Shown: positions 8,267-15,533 of the stretch, piece by piece
Numbering within the stretch: position 1 is the stretch's first letter
Layout of the letters: each line of letters opens with the position of its first letter
NCBI GenBank assembly: GCA_029260985.1
Contig: JAJDCE010000075.1
Coordinates: 1 to 28,026, forward strand
Source: Patescibacteria group bacterium
GTDB taxonomy: Bacteria; Patescibacteriota; Gracilibacteria; UM-FILTER-43-11
Reading direction: 5' to 3'
DNA length: 28,026 bases
Translations under genes and position numbers: made by a program
The notes under the pieces: model-generated
The model's database searches: none
What the model was told of the DNA's origin: nothing
Seen by the model: the letters and a program-made list of their open reading frames with translations, nothing else

Positions 8267-8413
8267 TTAGATTTCTAACAATTATAACATCTTTTCCCCC
8301 CGAAATCAAGAATGAATCCAGCTTCAATCATAAAAAAATTGAAAAAAATGTTTTCATAATCTAAATTGACTGCTAAAATATACCTATTCAAATTATAACC
8401 ACCATTAAAGAAC

Positions 8414-8638
8414 ATGAAGAACCAAAAACAAATCCTTACTGTAATTATTATTATCGTTCTAGCAGCTCTCGTCTGGGTGTTTTACCTAAAAGACGCAAGC
8501 GGTCCAGGGCCCGACAGTACACTTCCAGTGGCTGAGGAAGATGATGGAAAATTCATCCCTGAGCTCAACAATACGCTTGAAACCTCAGTACGCGTCATCA
8601 ATCCCAACAGCCCAGCTGGCGACAACGGAGAGCAGTAA
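8414..8638 (+). CDS. Small single-pass membrane or anchored protein, 74 aa
   Basis: A 74-residue protein with a short basic N-terminus (MKNQKQ), one hydrophobic helix (about residues 8-25, LTVIIIIVLAALVWVFYL) and a ~45-residue acidic, Pro/Gly/Asn-rich tail (SGPGPDSTLPVAEEDDG). The helix lacks a clear signal-peptidase site, so an N-terminally anchored protein with an exported disordered tail is the likeliest topology. No family recognised. It precedes the surface nuclease gene, from which it is separated by a promoter and an inverted repeat, so the two may be separately transcribed. Confidence 0.65.
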   Translation: MKNQKQILTVIIIIVLAALVWVFYLKDASGPGPDSTLPVAEEDDGKFIPELNNTLETSVRVINPNSPAGDNGEQ

Positions 8639-8657
8639 CATCGTTATCAACAATTTC

Positions 8658-8701
8658 TAAAAATATTGTCATTGGCAAACTTGCTATTGACAATATTTTT
8701 A
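8658..8701. promoter_or_regulatory. 14-bp inverted repeat overlapping a promoter
   Basis: TAAAAATATTGTCA (8658-8671) and TGACAATATTTTTA (8688-8701) are perfect reverse complements 16 nt apart. The right arm contains the TTGACA -35 box of the promoter at 8687-8715. It could be an operator for the nuclease gene or a terminator of the gene ending at 8638, since it ends in a T-rich stretch. Confidence 0.55.
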
Positions 8702-8715
8702 AATTCTAGTAAATT
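8687..8715 (+). promoter_or_regulatory. Sigma70-type promoter for the surface nuclease gene
   Basis: TTGACA (8687-8692), 17-nt spacer, TAAATT (8710-8715). A transcript would start near 8722, giving a ~100-nt leader before the ATG at 8826. The leader holds a hairpin: AAAGCCC (8728-8734) pairs with GGGCTTT (8773-8779), enclosing TAACG/CGTTA, and is followed by TAATTT, so it resembles an attenuator. Confidence 0.7.
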
Positions 8716-8825
8716 AACCTCCACCCTAAAGCCCGTTAATGCCCTAACGACACGAAACGTTAAGTAAAAAATGGGCTTTTAATTTACCTCACGCCTTATA
8801 TTCATAACGGCTCTCCCAGCCAATT

Positions 8826-11561
8826 ATGAAACGATTCCTATGCGGGATTCTCATCACCGTAGCCATCCTTCAACCAATAAGCCTCATTGCCGAGGAGCCT
8901 ATTTTGGATGAACCAGTAAAGCTCATCATTAACGAAGTAATGACTGGGTCAGAAATCAATCCCGAAAAAGATGTGTGGATTGAACTTTTCAATCCAAACG
9001 AAACAACAGTTGACCTAAAAGACTGGCAAATAAAAGGGGTAACAAAGGGCGGCCGCTGGATAAATATTTTTGACGATTCCGACCTATCAGTTGAAGCCAA
9101 AGGATACTATTTAATTTCATACTATACGAATAGTAGTTACTCAGCCCTATCCATTAAACCGGATATCAAGAAATCTTCTCTGGCATTCCCCAATAATCCC
9201 ATCGAGATTGAGCTCAAAAACCCAACAGGCGAAACTGTCGACTCAGCAATAGTCCCAACAATCGATTCCGATGAATTCAGATCTTATGAACGAATCAAAT
9301 CCGATAGTGATGGGACATTACCTGAGAGCTGGCAAACATCTAACGCTCAAAGTAATTTAAAAGAAGGGTTAGAAAAAACATTCGCCACACCTGGAGCAGA
9401 GAATAGCCAGCAAACCGAAATTCCGGAGGAAATCATAGAAGGCGGAGGCAAAAAAGAGGAAGATGAAGAAAAAATCGAAGAGATTGTATTAGTCTGGTAC
9501 CCAACTTATGAGCTCATCAGCGAAGTAATGGTAAACCCCGAAGGGAAGGACACTGAAAGTGAATGGATTGAACTCTTCAACCCTACTTCAGATGCCATTG
9601 ATTTGGGTGGATGGTACCTGGATGACGCTGAAGAAAACAGCAGTCCCTTCAGAATCAGAAATAATACCTGGATCGGTGCTGGCTCTTACAAAGTATTCAC
9701 GGAGCCTGAACTAAAACTCTCTTTTAAGAATTCTGAAGATGAAGTGAGGCTGCTGGACCCAAATAAAACTCCAAAAGAAGTTATTAAGTACAAAGAGGCT
9801 AAAGAAGGCTGGTCATACGCCAAAAGCAGTGAAAACGAATTCGTTTGGACCCCCATCACCACTTTTAATGCCCAAAATAACTTCCCAGCCCCACCCAAAT
9901 CCTATCTGCCTGACTCAATCATATTTTATAAGATAATGCCAAACCCCGATGGAAACGACAAAGGCAGTGAAACAATCACAATAAAGAGTAATTTAGGCGA
10001 CCTAGTCGACCTGAAGGGCTGGAAAATAAAAAACAGTAAAGAAAAGGAGTATGAACTGCTCAGTCAAACCATCAGCTCTCAGGAAAAAGTCATTCTAGAC
10101 CCATCAGCATTCGGCCTCACACTCACCAACAAAGCGGATCAGCTGAGCCTGATTGACCCTGTTGGAAATTTAATTGATCGTATCAATTGGAATGATGTTA
10201 ATGCCGATCAAATAGTCTATCGACCCGATTTTTTCCGTAACGGCATAAACGCCAGAGTCACATCAGTAATAGATGGTGACACCCTAAAAGCAATCATCAA
10301 TGATGAAGAATTCACAATCCGCTTAATTGGAGTTGATGCTCCGGAAAGCGTTCATCCCAGGAAGCCAATCGAGCCATTTGGAATCGAATCAAAAACGTTT
10401 CTTGAGCAAAGAGCTTTAAATCGGGAAGTGGTCATAGAATTCGATCAAAACAAATTCGATAAATATAATCGGTTACTAGCTTATGTGTATTCAGATAACC
10501 ACCTGCTTAATTCAGAACTCATTAAAAATGGATTAGCTAAAACATACCCATATTTTCCATTCCAAAAGCTTGATGAGTTCTTAACGATAGAGCAAGAGGC
10601 AAAGGTTCAAAAAACAGGAATGTGGGAAACATCCGCCACCACTGCAAGTGAAGATCTCAATCCCCACATTGATCTCGTAAGTGAGGATCCCAATCCTCAC
10701 ATTGATGTAGAAAATATTGAATTACTAGAAGATATTGTAATTCAAGAAATTATAGAAGTATCTGAACCAACTTCGGAGACAAAGTGCAAAACAAATGGGC
10801 TAAAAATAGATTCATTTCTGCCAAACTCCGAAAAAGGTAAAACCCACGAATATATCCGAATTATCAATAATTCTGATGAAAAAGTCTGCCTTCATGGGTG
10901 GCAACTAGATGATGGCTTAGGCATTGGCTCAAAACCCTTTTCAATAAAAGGAGGTGCCATCATGCCTGGCGGCATCAGGACTTTTAGAAAGTCTGAAACT
11001 AAACTGAGTTTAAACAACAAAAATGATTGCGTAAACTTGATCAATCCCATTGGAGAAACCGTTGACCGGATTTGCTATACCAAAACTCATAAGAACGAAA
11101 TCTTCACCCACAATGGCGGTAACTGGAAACCCAAACCCAAGAAGGCAAAGGTAAAAAAGATAACAACACCAAAAGCAAAATCACAAGAAAGCACTGCATT
11201 CCAATGGGATTTAAAAAATGAATCAATTGAAGGTGAAATCGTATTCGTATACGAAGAAAACGAACTATTTTACGTCAAAAAAGATGAAAAGATCATACCT
11301 GTTTCTTACGCCAACAGCCAAGTAAACCTATCTGCCGCCAAAGAACTTTTGGATTTGAACAGCAACGTTAAATTAGACCTGAGAACAAACGGAATAAGCA
11401 ACGAATTGATCGCTATCAGCCAGGAAAAACAACCTGAGGCCGCAAACAGTGAAGCCCAAAAGCAATCAGAGAAGCAATCATGGCCAATCTGGTTCATTTT
11501 ACTTGCTGGCTACCCAGCAATGTGGATCTACCTCAAAAGAAAAACCCAAATGTCATCCTGA
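8826..11561 (+). CDS. Surface-anchored lamin-tail-domain / thermonuclease (SNase) protein
   Basis: A 911-residue exported protein. A signal peptide (MKRFLCGILITVAILQPI) is followed by lamin-tail domains (LTD) at about residues 33-160 (IINEVMTG, WIELFNPN, LKDWQIKG), 228-335 (SEVMVNPEG, EWIELFNPTSD) and 364-465 (more divergent, KIMPNPDGND). A staphylococcal-nuclease domain spans about 475-600. It keeps VIDGDTL, IRLIGVDAPES and DKYNRLLAYVY, which carry the Ca2+-binding Asp and the catalytic Arg/Glu/Arg set. A fourth LTD lies at about 656-761. A C-terminal hydrophobic helix (about 884-906, WPIWFILLAGYPAMWIYLKR) with basic end anchors it. The likely role is cell-surface degradation of DNA/RNA, useful for a nucleotide-scavenging CPR cell. 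Its TGA stop lies within the 5' arm of a REP-like palindrome. Confidence 0.88.
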   Translation: MKRFLCGILITVAILQPISLIAEEPILDEPVKLIINEVMTGSEINPEKDVWIELFNPNETTVDLKDWQIKGVTKGGRWINIFDDSDLSVEAKGYYLISYYTNSSYSALSIKPDIKKSSLAFPNNPIEIELKNPTGETVDSAIVPTIDSDEFRSYERIKSDSDGTLPESWQTSNAQSNLKEGLEKTFATPGAENSQQTEIPEEIIEGGGKKEEDEEKIEEIVLVWYPTYELISEVMVNPEGKDTESEWIELFNPTSDAIDLGGWYLDDAEENSSPFRIRNNTWIGAGSYKVFTEPELKLSFKNSEDEVRLLDPNKTPKEVIKYKEAKEGWSYAKSSENEFVWTPITTFNAQNNFPAPPKSYLPDSIIFYKIMPNPDGNDKGSETITIKSNLGDLVDLKGWKIKNSKEKEYELLSQTISSQEKVILDPSAFGLTLTNKADQLSLIDPVGNLIDRINWNDVNADQIVYRPDFFRNGINARVTSVIDGDTLKAIINDEEFTIRLIGVDAPESVHPRKPIEPFGIESKTFLEQRALNREVVIEFDQNKFDKYNRLLAYVYSDNHLLNSELIKNGLAKTYPYFPFQKLDEFLTIEQEAKVQKTGMWETSATTASEDLNPHIDLVSEDPNPHIDVENIELLEDIVIQEIIEVSEPTSETKCKTNGLKIDSFLPNSEKGKTHEYIRIINNSDEKVCLHGWQLDDGLGIGSKPFSIKGGAIMPGGIRTFRKSETKLSLNNKNDCVNLINPIGETVDRICYTKTHKNEIFTHNGGNWKPKPKKAKVKKITTPKAKSQESTAFQWDLKNESIEGEIVFVYEENELFYVKKDEKIIPVSYANSQVNLSAAKELLDLNSNVKLDLRTNGISNELIAISQEKQPEAANSEAQKQSEKQSWPIWFILLAGYPAMWIYLKRKTQMSS

Positions 11562-11623
11562 ACTTGATTCAGGATCCCTGCAAGTACGTATAACATAGGA
11601 TTCTGAATCAAGTTCAGAATGAC
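11552..11623. repeat. REP-like palindrome, possible terminator
   Basis: Two 26-nt arms (11552-11577 and 11598-11623) are inverted copies differing at two positions, both G-T wobbles in RNA. Each begins or ends with GTCAT/ATGAC. It starts within the last codons of the nuclease gene and provides its stop codon. It resembles the GTCATCCTGA-type intergenic palindromes common in many bacteria. Confidence 0.85.
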
Positions 11624-11696
11624 GGAAGGGTGTTCAAGTCTTGTAATGCAAAGCCCAAAACGTTAAAGTATTAACGACCCAAATAAACAAAAACAA

Positions 11697-12647
11697 ATGA
11701 CTTTCGTCCTACTCATTATCGGCTTCATCTTCCTGATTAAAGGAGCGGATTATTTAGTCGAAGGTTCCAGTTCAATTGCAAAGCGAATTGGTGTTTCCGA
11801 TCTTGTTATTGGTCTTACGATCGTTTCTTTGGGAACGTCGGCGCCTGAACTTCTTGTAAACATCATCGCCTCCATAAAAGGTAATGCGGATATCGGAATG
11901 GGTAACATTGTAGGAAGTAATATCTCCAATATCTTCCTGATTTTGGGTATTTCAGCCCTCATCTATCCCTTAAAAATAAAGAAAAACACCACCTGGAAGG
12001 AAATCCCCATGAATCTGCTCGCCGCCTTGATGCTTTTAGTAATGGCAAACGATATATTCCTGGATGGCACCAGCTCATCAATGCTTAGCAGAACAGAAGG
12101 AATCATCTTGATGATTTTCTTCATCAAATTTATGCATTACACAATTGGCTTAGCTAAAGCGGGTAAAGAAAAACATAACGGCCAGCATAAACACCCTGTC
12201 CCAAAGGCCTTATTAATGACAGTTGTCGGAATCGTGGGATTGGCTTATGGCGGACAATGGGTTGTAGATGGAGCAATCGCAATCGCGACGAATTTTGGAC
12301 TGAGTGAAACCCTGATCGGACTAACAATAGTAGCGATAGGCACATCGCTTCCGGAGCTAGCAACCTCTGCCGTTGCAGCCTACAAGCACAAAACTGACAT
12401 CGCAATTGGTAATATTGTAGGTTCAAACCTATTTAACATCTATTGGGTGCTTGGTTTAAGTGCGGTAATAAAACCCATGCCATTCAATCCAATTATTAAT
12501 ACAGATATACTCGTATTCCTAGCGGCAACCGTTATGCTCTTTGGCTCCAGCTTTACGGGGAAAAAGTATCAAATCGACCGCCTGGAGGGTGGATTCTTTG
12601 TCGTGGCTTACATCGCCTACATTGTATTCTTGATTATCAGAGGATAA
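11697..12647 (+). CDS. CaCA-family Ca2+(Na+)/H+-type antiporter (YrbG-like)
   Basis: A 316-residue membrane exchanger with ten predicted helices. The two inverted alpha-repeats that form the ion site are clear: GTSAPELLVNIIASIKGN followed by GNIVGSNISNIFLILG, and GTSLPELATSAVAAYKHK followed by GNIVGSNLFNIYWVLG. The Glu in each 'S-x-P-E-L' and the Asn/Ser in each 'G-S-N' are the known ion ligands of the family. This is the bacterial YrbG/CaxA-like branch, exporting Ca2+ in exchange for Na+ or H+; the exact coupling ion cannot be read from sequence. Start ATG at 11697 lies in an A-rich context without a Shine-Dalgarno. Just upstream, CGTTAA and TTAACG (11661-11676) form a small hairpin. Confidence 0.93.
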   Translation: MTFVLLIIGFIFLIKGADYLVEGSSSIAKRIGVSDLVIGLTIVSLGTSAPELLVNIIASIKGNADIGMGNIVGSNISNIFLILGISALIYPLKIKKNTTWKEIPMNLLAALMLLVMANDIFLDGTSSSMLSRTEGIILMIFFIKFMHYTIGLAKAGKEKHNGQHKHPVPKALLMTVVGIVGLAYGGQWVVDGAIAIATNFGLSETLIGLTIVAIGTSLPELATSAVAAYKHKTDIAIGNIVGSNLFNIYWVLGLSAVIKPMPFNPIINTDILVFLAATVMLFGSSFTGKKYQIDRLEGGFFVVAYIAYIVFLIIRG

Positions 12648-12654
12648 ACTTCGA

Positions 12655-12810
12655 AAATTACAAATCACAATATACAATTTACAAGAAAATTCCAATATTC
12701 AATTTCCAAATTACCTGTCCGCACTGACACAGACGGACAATTTGTATTTTGAGATTGTAATTTGTATATTTTTTGTCCATTGTGATTTGTAATTTGTATA
12801 TTTTTTGTAG
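12655..12810. repeat. Heptamer tracts forming a long inverted repeat
   Basis: Left arm: heptamers AAATTAC, AAATCAC, AATATAC, AATTTAC, then AATATTC, AATTTCC, AAATTAC (12655-12714). Right arm: complementary words such as TTTGTAA and ATTGTGA (about 12739-12805). The ends AAATTACAAATCACA (12655-12669) and TGTGATTTGTAATTT (12781-12795) are perfect complements, and the middle carries TGTCCG/CGGACA. The whole antiporter-murF gap is this structure. Confidence 0.75.
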
Positions 12811-12847
12811 TATCTTTACCTGGCAATAAGCAATTAAGCCTCAGAGC

Positions 12848-14107
12848 ATGAAAGCCTTATTTAAATTTATCATCACCTCCTTGCTGACCCTAAAGGCAAA
12901 GCACTATTTAAAAAAGAACCGAGTTCAAGTGATCGCAGTAACGGGAAGCATTGGCAAAACAACCACCAAGGAAGCCATCTTTCACATTCTGAAAGATAAG
13001 TTTAAAGTAAGCAAATCACCTCAGGGATTTAACACCGAATTAGGCATTAGCTTGGCTATTTTACACGAAGAAAAATCGGGTTTCAGCTCAATAGCGAAGT
13101 GGCTAAAGATTCTAATAAGAGCTTTATTTAACCCTAAGCCGAAGGTTCAAAAAATAATCCTGGAAATGGGAGCCGATAAACCAGGAGATATCAAAAAACT
13201 GGTCAAAATCGCCAAGCCAACCATTGGAATCGTCACCAATGTAAATCCGGTGCATATGCAATCGGGCCAATTCAAAGATTTGGATGAGATTCGAAAAGAA
13301 AAAAACAATTTAGTTCGTAAAATGATGAAAGAAGATGTCGCCATCTTAAATTATGATGATCCACTGGTACGAAGTATGGAAACCGGTGGTCAGAAGTTGA
13401 GCTTTGGAACCACAAAAGACTTAGATCTATATGCCACCAATATTGAAGCCCATAACAAATATATTAAATTTAAAGTTCACTTTAAACATCAGGCAAAACT
13501 GTTCCAAGTACCTATTTTGGGTGCTTTTCAGGTCTATACACTACTTCCGGCCATTGCAACAGGACTGAAGCTGGGAATTGACTTAGAAGAATGTGCAGAA
13601 ACCCTTAAGGATTTTAAAATGCCCGTTAGTCGCATGAACCCCATTGATGGCATCAATGATTCCACTATTATCGATAGCTCCTACAACGCCTCACCCACCA
13701 GCATGAACCGCGCCCTGGAGCTATTGAATGATCTGACAGCAAAACGAAAAATCGCAGCGCTTGGAACCATGAATGAACTCGGTGAAGTCAAAAATGAAGC
13801 TCATCTAAACCTCGGAAAGTCTGTCAGCAAGGTTGCAGATATATTGATTGCCGTTGGCCCCGAAGCCGCTACCCTGAAAGAAGGGGCTCTGGAAGCAGGA
13901 ATGGATGACAAAAACATCTACACCTTCTTTGATGCAGAAGACGCAGGACACTTTTTACAAAAAACTATTCAGGCTGGCGACCTGATACTAACAAAAGGTT
14001 CTCAGAACAAAGTCCGCATGGAACGAATGGTCAAACTCATCATGAAACACCCCGAAAACGCCTCAAAACTCCTCTGTCGCCAAGAAAAAGCCTGGGAAAC
14101 TATTTAA
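12848..14107 (+). CDS. murF: MurF-like UDP-MurNAc-tripeptide D-Ala-D-Ala ligase, lacking the N-terminal domain
   Basis: A 419-residue Mur ligase that would add D-Ala-D-Ala to the UDP-MurNAc-peptide. The ATP-binding loop is VTGSIGKTTTKE (about residues 31-42). Other family blocks are SPQGFNTELGI, EMGADKPGDI, TNVNPVHM, NYDDPLV, DSSYNASPTSM (C-terminal domain) and TKGSQNKVRMERMV. Ordinary MurF has ~80 residues before the P-loop that bind the UDP-sugar; here only ~30 residues precede it, and they look like a hydrophobic-basic helix (MKALFKFIITSLLTLKAKHYLKK). This shortened form suggests either different substrate recognition or membrane association. 'NASPTSM' favours MurF over MurC/D/E. No Shine-Dalgarno. 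Confidence 0.88.
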   Translation: MKALFKFIITSLLTLKAKHYLKKNRVQVIAVTGSIGKTTTKEAIFHILKDKFKVSKSPQGFNTELGISLAILHEEKSGFSSIAKWLKILIRALFNPKPKVQKIILEMGADKPGDIKKLVKIAKPTIGIVTNVNPVHMQSGQFKDLDEIRKEKNNLVRKMMKEDVAILNYDDPLVRSMETGGQKLSFGTTKDLDLYATNIEAHNKYIKFKVHFKHQAKLFQVPILGAFQVYTLLPAIATGLKLGIDLEECAETLKDFKMPVSRMNPIDGINDSTIIDSSYNASPTSMNRALELLNDLTAKRKIAALGTMNELGEVKNEAHLNLGKSVSKVADILIAVGPEAATLKEGALEAGMDDKNIYTFFDAEDAGHFLQKTIQAGDLILTKGSQNKVRMERMVKLIMKHPENASKLLCRQEKAWETI

Positions 14108-14122
14108 TCCTTAAATAGTTTC

Positions 14123-14157
14123 CATTTCGCATTTCGCATTTCTGATTTCACATTCTA
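14123..14157. repeat. Heptamer tract CATTTCG-type
   Basis: Five heptamers: CATTTCG, CATTTCG, CATTTCT, GATTTCA, CATTCTA. The tract at 14210-14244 has complementary words (GAATCTG, AAATGCG, AATTGCA, AATTGCC), so the two could pair. A related tract is at 25505-25532. Confidence 0.75.
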
Positions 14158-14240
14158 TTTGACAATGATCATTTGCACATTTAAATGCTAAATTATCGAA
14201 TACAAAATTGAATCTGAAATGCGAATTGCAAATTGCCAAA

Positions 14241-14278
14241 TAAAAAAACCTGAACTAATTAAAGCAAAGGTTTTTTTA
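14241..14278. terminator. Bidirectional-looking intrinsic terminator after murF
   Basis: An 11-bp perfect stem, TAAAAAAACCT (14241-14251) with AGGTTTTTTTA (14268-14278), encloses a 16-nt loop. The U-rich 3' arm suits termination of the murF transcript. It also separates murF from the structured array that follows. Confidence 0.65.
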
Positions 14279-14280
14279 AG

Positions 14281-14458
14281 CCTCCCACCAAGAACGAAAC
14301 CATAAACGCAATCCTGCTTATCCGCCATTACCCGATCCATTCTCCGTAGTAAACTACAAAGGACGAAAGGCAACAGTGGACAGCCAGAATCACAAACGCT
14401 ACTCCGCCGACTAAACACCGAAGTGAAAAGAAAACAAAGTAACAAGGCGGCACGCAAT
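14281..14458 (+). ncRNA. Putative structured RNA region upstream of the repeat array
   Basis: There is no ORF of useful length. Two hairpins are visible: GTAG-TAAA-CTAC (14346-14357) closed by TCC/GGA, and CCGCC (14404-14408) with GGCGG (14446-14450) enclosing an A-rich loop. Purine-rich loops with short GC stems resemble structured bacterial RNA on the plus strand. It is not a copy of the following units. Function unknown; the call rests only on hairpins. Confidence 0.35.
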
Positions 14459-15092
14459 CAGTGAGAGAAAACTGCTCAAGAGACTCGAACCGAAACTGAA
14501 CGCCCAAACATAAATAAATATGAAAGAGCAGTTTTGATTTTTGTTTTCCTAAGCAGATCACTCGCACTGAGGCCAATTCAGTGAGATCAAACTGCCTAAG
14601 AGCATAAAGTCGAAACTGGAAACTCCACTGAAGCTAAACCGAAGCTAAGCGACAAAGGAGAAAGGTTTTGATTTTTGTTTTCCTAAGCAGATTATTCTCA
14701 CCGAAAAGTTACAATCAGCGAGATCAGTCTGCTCAAGAGACTCGAACCAGAACTGAACCTAACAGAGCCGAAGCTCCGAAAGGCATAGGGTTTTGATTTT
14801 TGTTTTCCTAAGCAGACTATTCCCGCTGAAGGGTTGATAGCGAGATCAGTCTGCTCAAGAGACGTGAACTAAAACTGGAGACTCCACCGAAATTAAACCA
14901 AAGTAAAACAACGAAGGAGGAAAATTTTAATTTTTGTTTTCCCAAGCAGACTATTCCCGCTATCCGATAGTGAGATCAAACTGCCTAAGAGCATAAAGCC
15001 GAAACTGGAAACTCCACTGAAGCTAAACCGAAGCTAAGCGACAAAGGAGAAAGGTTTTGATTTTTGTTTTCCTAAGCAGATTATTCTCACTA
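14459..15092 (+). ncRNA. Tandem array of five structured ~111-125 nt units (putative ncRNA family)
   Basis: Five units lie at 14459-14569, 14579-14703, 14716-14828, 14838-14962 and 14968-15092, separated by 5-12 nt linkers. Each starts with YAGYGAG and ends with its complement, and these ends covary: CAGTG/CACTG, CAGTGAG/CTCACCG (one mismatch), CAGCG/CGCTG, TAGCG/CGCTA, TAGTGAG/CTCACTA. An inner stem pairs CTGC near the 5' end with GCAG near the 3' end, extending to AGTCTGCT/AGCAGACT in units 3 and 4. The middle has small hairpins such as GGAAACTCC/GGAGACTCC and CCGAAAGG, then a conserved T-rich block TTTTGATTTTTGTTTTCC (TTTTAATTTTTGTTTTCC in unit 4). No unit encodes a protein. GNRA-like, A-rich loops suggest the plus strand is the RNA. 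No known family recognised; a DNA-level role is also possible. Confidence 0.7.
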
Positions 15093-15533
15093 TCTGGTCG
15101 ATTTGTAAAAGAACTTTTTCTGAAGTGTTCATTACATTATAACAAACTATTAATACTTTAGCAAGGGTTTTTTATCATTTTCTATTCAGAGTCAGCAAAA
15201 AAATGAAAACAATAACAATGGCTTAACTAAGGGGAATAAATAAATTTAAATAATCAAAAAAGAACTTTGACAAGTTTATTATTTCTTATAGAATGAAACT
15301 AATGAAACCTAAAGAATATTTATTTTAATTTCTTTTGAAAATCTCAAGTTAATAAGATTTTGTGGATTAAATAGTTACTGTCTACTCTGAAAGACACGCT
15401 GAAACAACCCTTTGACTGAATAATTAATTACCGACCCCGTCATTGCCGCACCAATAGTTTAAAAGTCAAACTATCCTTACGAAACAAGTTATTAACTTGA
15501 GGTTAACTTTATAACCTTAATTTTTTATTAACC
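15093..15533 (+). promoter_or_regulatory. AT-rich spacer and long leader of rny
   Basis: No gene is seen. The left half (15093-15260) is AT-rich without clear features. From the promoter at 15267 a ~230-nt leader would run to the rny ATG. It contains ATAGTTT...AAACTAT (about 15457-15475) and AGGTTA/TAACCT (about 15500-15518), the latter followed by TTAATTTTTT directly before the start codon, which looks like a terminator or attenuator. Confidence 0.45.
15267..15294 (+). promoter_or_regulatory. Sigma70-type promoter for rny
   Basis: TTGACA (15267-15272), 16-nt spacer, TAGAAT (15289-15294). It is the best match in the gene-free region before rny and implies a leader of about 230 nt. Confidence 0.65.

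Noticed and set aside
14159..14187. Promoter (TTGACA, 17 nt, TAAATG) for the structured array
   Set aside because: The -10 is poor and a terminator at 14241-14278 lies between it and the array; not strong enough to list.
14459..15092. CRISPR array
   Set aside because: Repeats are the long units themselves, with short 5-12 nt linkers rather than unique ~30-nt spacers, and there are no cas genes.
14459..15092. Integron attC sites
   Set aside because: No GTTRRRY core sites, no cassette ORFs between units and no integrase in view.
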